This document shows positions 62,637 through 64,000 of a stretch of DNA of 64,000 nucleotides, piece by piece. Source of the DNA: Actinomycetota bacterium (GTDB taxonomy: Bacteria > Actinomycetota > Thermoleophilia > Gaiellales > F1-60-MAGs149). The notes beneath the pieces are model-generated. The model searched no databases. It was not told where the DNA came from and was given only the letters and a program-made list of their open reading frames with translations. The stretch is taken from positions 62,001 through 126,000 of the forward strand of contig JAPLCF010000043.1 of NCBI GenBank assembly GCA_026392355.1, written 5' to 3'. Positions within the stretch are counted from its first letter, which is position 1; each line of letters opens with the position of its first letter. The position numbers were made by a program, and so were the translations under genes.

Positions 62637-63512
62637 ATGTCCAAGCTCCGCATTGCTCCCGCGCTTCTACTGATCGCTCTTGCCGCGCTGCTCGCAGCCT
62701 GCGGCGGCAGCGACTCCGGCTCCTCCTCGTCCGCCGCGGCCGACTCCACGGCCGCCGCTGCCGACACCTGCGCCAAGGACCAGCTTGCGCTGAAGAACGC
62801 CGGCCAGCTGACGATCGGTACCGATAAGCCCGCCTATCCGCCGTACTTCGAGGACGACGATCCGTCGAACGGCAAGGGCTTTGAGAGCGCCGTCGCCTAC
62901 GCGATCGCCAAGCAGCTCGGCTTCACCGCCGACGAGGTGAAGTGGGTCGTGGTGCCGTTCGATTCGTCGTACGCACCGGGCGACAAGACGTTCGACTTCG
63001 ACGTCAACCAGATCTCGATCACCGAGGATCGCCAGAAGGTCGTCGACTTCTCGACGCCGTACTACACGGCGCCGCAGGCGATCATCGTAGCTGCGGACTC
63101 GCCGCTCGCCGGCAAGACGATGCTGGCCGACTTCAAGGGCGCCCAGATCGGCGTGCAGGTTGGCACGACGAGCCTTGATGCAGTCGAGTCGCTGATCGCG
63201 CCGACGGCGCAGGCCAAGGTCTTCAACAACTCGAACGACGTTGTTGCGGCTTTCAAGCAGGGCCAGGTCGACGCGATCGTCACGGACCTGCCGACGGCGC
63301 TGTACCTGACCGCCGCCGTGCTCGAGAACGCCGCCGTCGCCGGTCAGTTCAACGCGCCGGGTGGCGACGAGTGGGGTGCGCTGCTCCAGAAGGGTTCCGC
63401 GCTGACGCCGTGCGTCGACAAGGCGATCGAGGCCATGAAGGCCGATGGCGAGCTCGACAATCTCACGATGACGTGGATGGCCGAGCAGGCCGGAGCGCCC
63501 GAGCTTAAGTAG
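62637..63512 (+). CDS. Amino-acid ABC transporter substrate-binding lipoprotein
   Basis: 291 residues from ATG 62637. Lipoprotein signal: LRIAPALLLIALAALLAAC followed by GGSDSGSSSS. The SBP family 3 fold shows TIGTDKPAYPPYFEDDD, GFESAVAYAIAKQLGF, DFDVNQISITEDRQKVVDFSTPYYTAPQAI and QVDAIVTDLPTALYL. It binds a polar amino acid; which one is not clear (the Tyr/Pro-rich start is broad). The permease gene follows after a 48-base gap with a strong hairpin. Confidence 0.9.
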   Translation: MSKLRIAPALLLIALAALLAACGGSDSGSSSSAAADSTAAAADTCAKDQLALKNAGQLTIGTDKPAYPPYFEDDDPSNGKGFESAVAYAIAKQLGFTADEVKWVVVPFDSSYAPGDKTFDFDVNQISITEDRQKVVDFSTPYYTAPQAIIVAADSPLAGKTMLADFKGAQIGVQVGTTSLDAVESLIAPTAQAKVFNNSNDVVAAFKQGQVDAIVTDLPTALYLTAAVLENAAVAGQFNAPGGDEWGALLQKGSALTPCVDKAIEAMKADGELDNLTMTWMAEQAGAPELK

Positions 63513-63518
63513 GCAATT

Positions 63519-63549
63519 GGTGCCACGCCCCACTTGGGGGCGTGGCACC
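63519..63549 (+). terminator. 13-bp hairpin between binding protein and permease
   Basis: GGTGCCACGCCCC, loop ACTTG, GGGGCGTGGCACC: a perfect stem 6 bases after the stop. It is followed by TACCTCTCTTC, not a T-run, so it is more likely a partial terminator or a 3'-end stabiliser that gives more binding protein than permease. Confidence 0.7.
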
Positions 63550-63560
63550 TACCTCTCTTC

Positions 63561-64000
63561 ATGAGCGCCGAGCCCATCAGTCGTAGGGAGATCCGGGCAG
63601 CGGCGCGCAAGCGCAGCGATCGTCAGAACATGCTGATCGCGGCGCTCTCCACGATCATCGTGATCGGTGGCGGCATCCTGCTCGTGACGACGCGACAGGG
63701 CTGGCCTGTCGTCCAGGAGACGTTCTTCTCCGTCGACGCATTCAGGATGTCGTTCCCCGACATCCTGCGCGGCTTCTGGATCGACGTGAAGCTGTTCCTC
63801 GTCGTCGAGGTGCTGGTGCTGATCTTCAGCCTCCTCGTGGCAGTGCTGCGCTCGACACGCGCTCCGGCGCTCTACCCGTTCCGCCTGATCTCTGCGGTCT
63901 CGACCGATCTGTTCCGCGGCATCCCGACGATCCTCGTCGTGTACCTAATCGGCTTCGGTATTCCGGCGCTGGCGCTACCGGGCGTGCCGAACGATCCGAT
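63561..64000 (+). CDS. Amino-acid ABC transporter permease, 3' end cut off
   Basis: 146 residues are visible from ATG 63561 and the frame runs off the window. Two to three membrane helices: LIAALSTIIVIGGGILLVTT, FWIDVKLFLVVEVLVLIFSLLVAVL and the start of TDLFRGIPTILVVYLIGFGIP. The motif RSTRAPALYPFRLISAVSTDLFRGIPTIL is the HisM/GlnP-type signature. It partners the binding protein upstream; an ATPase gene should follow outside. Confidence 0.88.
   Translation, partial: MSAEPISRREIRAAARKRSDRQNMLIAALSTIIVIGGGILLVTTRQGWPVVQETFFSVDAFRMSFPDILRGFWIDVKLFLVVEVLVLIFSLLVAVLRSTRAPALYPFRLISAVSTDLFRGIPTILVVYLIGFGIPALALPGVPNDP

Noticed and set aside
1-64000. Insertion sequence, prophage or plasmid functions
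   Set aside because: No transposase, integrase, replication or phage structural gene was seen on either strand. The 52.3-54.2 kb island carries none of them either.

Overview
The window is about two-thirds G+C and comes from an actinobacterium. The gene content (CarD, an SRP RNA beside dnaX, a MoaD-MoaE fusion, YlbL-type PDZ/Lon-like protease, fused biotin carboxylase/BCCP) points to Actinomycetota. Thermoleophilia or Solirubrobacterales is my best guess, but that is inference; there is no rRNA here to settle it. Many genes have a TANNNT box only 6-9 bases before the start codon, so leaderless mRNAs are probably common. I found no transposase, phage gene, CRISPR array or tRNA.

Region by region. 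1-7 kb: the 3' part of a giant secreted protein built from about twenty two-cysteine Ig-like repeats. 7-9.6 kb: a minus-strand operon (OsmC-like protein, agmatinase-family ureohydrolase, DUF815-type AAA+ ATPase). 9.7-16 kb: two small unknown proteins, a MacB/FtsX-type ABC exporter, an AEC permease and a class II aldolase-like protein. 16-22.6 kb: an SF2 helicase with a very charged tail, infA, an M29 aminopeptidase, and carD with an HhH-GPD DNA repair gene. 22.6-27.3 kb: selB-selA (selenocysteine insertion), a glutathione S-transferase and the MoaD-MoaE fusion.

27.3-38.2 kb is a coherent catabolic block: mutase large subunit, propionyl-CoA carboxylase beta, a 56-aa protein, biotin carboxylase/BCCP, a GntR-type regulator, ETF-quinone oxidoreductase, sucCD and a PLP aminotransferase. 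Together these would carry propionyl-CoA (from branched-chain amino acids or odd-chain fats) through methylmalonyl-CoA to succinyl-CoA and succinate. The succinate dehydrogenase at 45.7-49.3 kb would take it on; this is a three-gene enzyme with a CCG-domain subunit in place of the usual membrane anchors. 38-45.5 kb holds two LapA-like membrane proteins, the PDZ protease, a second ureohydrolase, pabB-pabC-pabA (p-aminobenzoate branch of folate synthesis), an SDR and a membrane protein.

49.4-52.3 kb has an unknown protein, a nuclease, a phosphoesterase and an acetyltransferase-like protein. 52.3-54.2 kb is the most unusual stretch: a hairpin-rich ~360-base non-coding region, a SEL1-repeat lipoprotein, and two 226-bp tandem units fused to the 3' end of asd. 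Each unit supplies another version of the Asd C-terminal tail, stop codons are exactly 226 bp apart, and one internal hairpin shows a compensatory base-pair change. 54.2-59.7 kb is the housekeeping set ask-asd and dnaX-ybaB-recR with the SRP RNA. 59.7-64 kb has a membrane protein, a small unknown protein, ferritin, a zinc-type CDF exporter and the start of a polar amino-acid ABC transporter that runs off the end.

Pairs of long palindromes centred on GGATCCGGATCC sit between two separate convergent gene pairs (26.55 and 41.3 kb) and look like a family of bidirectional terminators or REP-like elements.
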